Shown here: piece after piece, positions 29,901 to 32,373 of the stretch
How positions within the stretch are numbered: the stretch's first letter is position 1
Layout: the number at the start of each line of letters is the position of its first letter
Origin: a bacterium
Lineage (GTDB): Bacteria; Cyanobacteriota; Vampirovibrionia; Obscuribacterales; JAKAZS01
Direction: 5' to 3'
DNA: 32,373 nucleotides
NCBI GenBank assembly: GCA_021815785.1
Contig: JAKAZS010000034.1
Coordinates: forward strand, 1-32,373
Made by a program: the position numbers and the translations under genes
The notes under the pieces: model-generated
Told to the model about the DNA's origin: nothing
Databases searched by the model: none
What the model saw: the letters and a program-made list of their open reading frames with translations, nothing else

Positions 29901-32373
29901 TCAAGTTTATTTAATATAGATTCAAATTTAGTCACTTTAAACGCAACTTCAAATAATGTTTACGTAAACGACACTGCCAGTGGCAATATCACATTAACCA
30001 ACGTTTTGGCTCAAGGCAATAATGTCGGTAATGCAGCAGCTGGTTTATTTGAGTTTAACGCCACAAATGCTACAACGGCTGGTAATATAGAAACCGCAAC
30101 CGGGGCTAGTATAAACGCTCCAAGTATTATATTAAATTCCGTAATTGGTTCTATTGGCAATAGTACCAGCGCTGTAAATGTGAATACGAATAAACTTACT
30201 CAAACTAGTAGTAATTTAACATTAACTAGCGCTCAAGGCGCTTATATTGCGGATAGTTCTACTAATTCATTAAATTTATTAGCTTCAAATGTTGGTAACA
30301 ATCAAACGTTAGAATTAAGCAACGCCAGTTCAATAGTTGTAAGTGGCTTAGTTCAAGCGGGCAGCGATAGTGGTAGTGGGAGTATTAGCTTGACAGTTAA
30401 TGGAACTGGAACAGTAACCACTTTAGCAACTGGCGATAATTTACAGGCTGGAACGGTTAGTGTAACCACAACTGGTGGGAATATTGGATTTCTAGGCGCT
30501 AATTTATTAGTTGATGCTGGTTTATTAAGTGTCAATACGGGTCTAACTGTAAACACGGCTAGTGCCTATGTAAATAATACTTATACCGGTCAAATGAGTT
30601 TAGACTCTAGCCAGGTAGGTAATTCTGGAACACTAGACATTGTAGCTACTGGTGGTATTTTAGTTGGTGGTTTTGTTACAGCCGGCAGTGCTAGTGGGAC
30701 AGGCGTAATTGATTTAAGTGCCAATGGAACTGGTAGCATAAGTTCTATAGCTAGTTTAACGGCTGGAACCGTTAATTTAACTACAACTGGTGGCAATATT
30801 GGCAACAGTGCTAATGCTATTATTGTTGACAGTAGTGCGTTGAGTGTAAATACTGGCAGCATTTCAACAATAGCTAGCGCCTATGTAACTGATATATTTA
30901 CCGGTAGTTTAGTGCTAAATGCTAGTTCAGTTGGCAGTTTAGGAACGTTAGATGTAGCTTCTAATGGATCGATGGTTGTAAGTGGAGTGATTTCAGCTGG
31001 AAGTGACACAGGCTTAGGTGTGATTAATTTAACTACTAGTGGAGCGGGTGGCGGTATCACACAGGCTGCTCTAACCGATACAATAACAGCTGGTAGTGTA
31101 AGTTTATTAACGACTGGCGGTAATATAGGTTCAAGCACAACTGACTTAGCCGTTAATGCTAATACTTTAAGTGTTAATACTGGCACTAGTAATATGACTG
31201 CTAGCGCTTATGTTAGCGATGCCTATACAGGCAGTTTAAGTTTAAAAGATAGTCAGGTAGGTGACAGTGGAACGTTGAGTTTGTCAGCTAGTGGAGCTAT
31301 TGCTTTAAGCGGGCCTATTACAGCTGGGGTCGATAGTGGATCGGGAACTATTAATTTAACTGCAAGTGGTGGAGTTAATGGAACAATTACCCAATTAACG
31401 ATTAGTGATTTACCAACAGCTGGAACCGTCAATTTAGTAACAGCGGGTGGTAATATTGGATCTTTAGCTAATATTTTAACCATCGATACCGATAATTTAA
31501 GTGTAAATACAGGTAATACCGTAACCACGGCTAGCGCTTATTTAACAGATAGTAATATTGATAATGTTAATCTAAACGCAAGCTCAGTCGGTTCAGCTGG
31601 AACATTAGATATAACAGCAGCTAATGGAATTGTAGTTAATGGAGTTATCGCAGCTGGATTCGATAATGGTTCTGGTGTTATTAATTTAACAGCTGGTGGT
31701 ACTGGAGCAATAACGCAAGCGTTGTTATTAAATTATCTGCAAGCTGGCAATATAAGTTTAGTTACAGACGGTGGTAATATTGGTTCACCAAGTAATGACG
31801 TAACTATCGATAGTAATTTTGTTAGCATTTCAACTGGTGGCTCGACAGGTAGCGCTTACGTATCTGATAATAGCCCTAATACTATAACGATAAATCAGGC
31901 TCTTGTTGGAACAGCTAATGGCGATATTTTTGTTTTTTCTGGCTTTAATAGTTCAACAACCAGTATTTTAGAAGGCAGTGGGGTCGAAATAACAGCCCCG
32001 CAAGCTGTAATAGTTTCGGTTAACGGCAATATTGGTACGAGTGCTAGCTTATTTAATATTGATTCTAACCTGGTAACCTTAAACACCACTTCTAATAGCG
32101 TATATGCAAATGATAGTGCCAGTGGAGCTATCGTTTTGACCAATTTTAACGGACAGGGAAATTTAGTTAATAATGCAGCTGCTGGTATTTATGAGTTTAA
32201 CGCCACAAATGCTACAATGGCTGGTAATATAGAAACCGCAACCGGAGCTAGTATAAACGCTCCAAGTATTATATTAAATTCCGTAATTGGTTCTATTGGC
32301 AATAGTACCAGCGCTGTAAATGTGAATACGAATAAACTTACTCAAACTAGTAGTAATTTAACATTAACTAGCG
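26976..32373 (+). CDS. Second giant beta-repeat surface/secreted protein, paralog of the first (3' truncated by window)
   Basis: This gene is not in the ORF track because it has no stop before the window ends. ATG at 26976 follows GGAG by 11 nt, and recognisable protein is read in the same frame up to 32373, giving at least 1799 codons. The signal region is 68 residues: polar first half, then VFLLALMLPLSQ and a likely cleavage after CVLA. The head domain aligns to the first protein through PNYVTAAAHA, QALTPAEALVVSQVL, TNHQTLVLDALGQ, GVTLVDNSKAL, GNLANYGDIVF, NEGGIYGSNGVNIN and AKDMLLGNDLV. Repeat modules follow, including a run of five spaced 105-110 aa apart and near-identical blocks 714 codons apart. 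The C-terminus is not seen, so a FecR-like end cannot be confirmed. Export route and ligand are unknown. The likely role is a second, diverged surface fibre. Confidence 0.85.
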   Translation, partial: MTINNNNSIVKNDTIINYNDVNIIVQKVAKQIHLGQQHLSSKHSLVKKLTVFLLALMLPLSQSACVLANEIGASNASATAAASHHHNVEAPNYVTAAAHAVATINPSVVNPNVEINSILHSVVNSSLDLSSVLHNVNVGALSHDVSIMAGNHNLEVSSNQALTPAEALVVSQVLATNHQTLVLDALGQATSGSLNASTLGNTVNNLQVSRGVTLVDNSKALTLTGNLANYGDIVFSGSGNLTANNILNESGAQISANGVLGLTTHELINEGGIYGSNGVNINASFIYNSATVEAGLGSINIASVNALDITGAQNSVFEATNGNINVDVSANSLASGMNLAFGNYLSNELNLNAGSGYIQGSTGNVTGQININADSAHLASAAKDMLLGNDLVKGDPTYVNTAGNITINGAVTSTGANLAIIASGNINVASGTTATINTQGTTSAGGNLVMIAGLGTNVSGGGANSSTIPTGGSPATSTVTVSLGATSGNAGGNIDLVNGNTGLTPGLNVITTAGNGTNTAGGSVTLIAVPNSITGSGGQILTSNGTTSFGIDTSGTGSAYNGNVLIVAGGLSSGLAVELGSVTTTSTGETGGGGNVSIYSATPSVQTVNFDTTGTQSAAITVNTSNLVTSDIVINGNITAPNVTASGVVTLATGGQILMGANTITGNTLNVSDGLGNFGSLGTNVSLDVSYLSVNVANGSAYLSSPGSVTVNTSAVSSGGFFYLRSNNNITLNGTITAGSANGSGIIGLVTLTGNIAQNSNADVLTAGNVSLTANSDIGSTTNNIYIDTASASIVVATPGLANVYVSDNYTGNVNFAGATTPTTSGNFDFSTLGNLVINSSFNMGSDNSASVLQLQANGSIIQGSVPPNTPYILTAGTVNLLTNGGNIGSLNNNVVIDADTVNISTGGLSGSSYVFDNSPNDILINQATVGSASNDVFAFTGLNGSTTYITEATGLVITAGQVIIASQNGNIGLGSSLFNIDSNLVTLNATSNNVYVNDTASGNITLTNVLAQGNNVGNAAAGLFEFNATNATTAGNIETATGASINAPSIILNSVIGSIGNSTSAVNVNTNKLTQTSSNLTLTSAQGAYIADSSTNSLNLLASNVGNNQTLELSNASSIVVSGLVQAGSDSGSGSISLTVNGTGTVTTLATGDNLQAGTVSVTTTGGNIGFLGANLLVDAGLLSVNTGLTVNTASAYVNNTYTGQMSLDSSQVGNSGTLDIVATGGILVGGFVTAGSASGTGVIDLSANGTGSISSIASLTAGTVNLTTTGGNIGNSANAIIVDSSALSVNTGSISTIASAYVTDIFTGSLVLNASSVGSLGTLDVASNGSMVVSGVISAGSDTGLGVINLTTSGAGGGITQAALTDTITAGSVSLLTTGGNIGSSTTDLAVNANTLSVNTGTSNMTASAYVSDAYTGSLSLKDSQVGDSGTLSLSASGAIALSGPITAGVDSGSGTINLTASGGVNGTITQLTISDLPTAGTVNLVTAGGNIGSLANILTIDTDNLSVNTGNTVTTASAYLTDSNIDNVNLNASSVGSAGTLDITAANGIVVNGVIAAGFDNGSGVINLTAGGTGAITQALLLNYLQAGNISLVTDGGNIGSPSNDVTIDSNFVSISTGGSTGSAYVSDNSPNTITINQALVGTANGDIFVFSGFNSSTTSILEGSGVEITAPQAVIVSVNGNIGTSASLFNIDSNLVTLNTTSNSVYANDSASGAIVLTNFNGQGNLVNNAAAGIYEFNATNATMAGNIETATGASINAPSIILNSVIGSIGNSTSAVNVNTNKLTQTSSNLTLTS
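30051..30231 (+). repeat. Near-identical 181-nt coding repeat, copy 1
   Basis: This block matches 32193-32373 with only two mismatches (ACG to ATG, changing Thr to Met, and a silent GGG to GGA). The offset is 2142 nt, exactly 714 codons, so the frame is conserved. Sequence just before it (GCTGGTTTATTTGAG against GCTGGTATTTATGAG) and the modules further upstream are clearly more diverged. Confidence 0.95.
30474..31769 (+). repeat. Tandem ~108-aa coding modules in the second giant protein
   Basis: The GGNIG motif recurs at 30474, 30789, 31116, 31446 and 31770, spacings of 315, 327, 330 and 324 nt (105, 109, 110 and 108 aa). Each module reads roughly: AGTVNLTTTGGNIG, an aspartate-rich strand, LSVNTG, SAYV.D, a strand ending SxVG, GTLDI, a VVxGxxxAG turn, then GTINLTxSG. 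Related modules occur in the first protein before 21594 and inside its longer repeats, so this ~108-aa block looks like the basic building unit of both proteins. Confidence 0.8.
32193..32373 (+). repeat. Near-identical 181-nt coding repeat, copy 2, cut by window end
   Basis: Second copy of the 30051-30231 block. The match runs right up to the last base of the window, so the true extent of the repeat is longer than 181 nt or ends just beyond. Confidence 0.95.

Noticed and set aside
28289-32143. Minus-strand ORFs opposite the second giant gene
   Set aside because: Same repeat-driven antisense composition; the plus-strand frame is continuous and homologous to the first giant protein.

Overview
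The window is AT-rich bacterial chromosome. It looks like a diderm related to the Cyanobacteria, most likely the non-photosynthetic Melainabacteria/Vampirovibrionia side. The reasons are a PlsY with the cyanobacterial-style GGKSxATGLG motif, an RNase E/G with an early S1 domain, and long-signal-peptide beta-repeat surface proteins. This placement is inference; no rRNA or other decisive marker is present. TTG and GTG starts are common (GT2, PlsY, HtrA, response regulator, RdgB, the 115-aa ORF). No tRNA, rRNA, CRISPR array or intact insertion sequence was seen.

Layout. 1-3015: envelope glycan genes, namely the 3' end of a GT39/ArnT-like membrane glycosyltransferase, a convergent GT2 polyprenol-phosphate-type glycosyltransferase, and a divergent membrane protein of unknown role. 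3016-4174: a gene-poor stretch with an unusually GC-rich, strongly foldable block (probable structured RNA with its own terminator), a perfect 17-bp hairpin, and a decayed ankyrin-repeat gene. 4175-8908 (minus strand): a compact operon, J-domain protein > der > plsY > htrA-like protease > OmpR-family response regulator, with 4-30 nt junctions. 9293-11425 (minus): RNase E/G. 11964-12311: an unknown 115-aa ORF. 12557-15779 (plus): bifunctional RelA/SpoT, RdgB, and a tiny exported cysteine-rich protein that overlaps rdgB by 4 nt. 15855-18490: a secreted unknown (minus), a cytidine-deaminase-fold protein that has lost its catalytic residues, and a UbiD decarboxylase.

18648 to the end of the window: two tandem, paralogous giant surface proteins. 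The first is complete (2610 aa). It has a 61-aa signal region, a conserved N-terminal head, Gly/Asn/Ser/Thr-rich beta-strand modules including a three-copy array of about 282 aa, and a FecR-like C-terminal domain. The second starts at 26976 and runs off the window (at least 1799 codons); it is missing from the supplied ORF track because it has no stop inside the window. The window stops inside a 181-nt block that is 99% identical to a block 2142 nt upstream, so this is probably an assembly break in a repeat.

How it fits together. The right third encodes a large, rapidly recombining cell-surface or secreted adhesin-like system, and the left edge carries surface glycosylation enzymes. The middle is housekeeping: ribosome assembly, phospholipid synthesis, envelope protein quality control with a linked response regulator, RNA decay, (p)ppGpp metabolism and nucleotide-pool sanitation. 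The observations most worth following are the giant paralog pair with its conversion-like repeats, the dead cytidine-deaminase homolog, the GC-rich RNA-like island and the cysteine-rich miniprotein.
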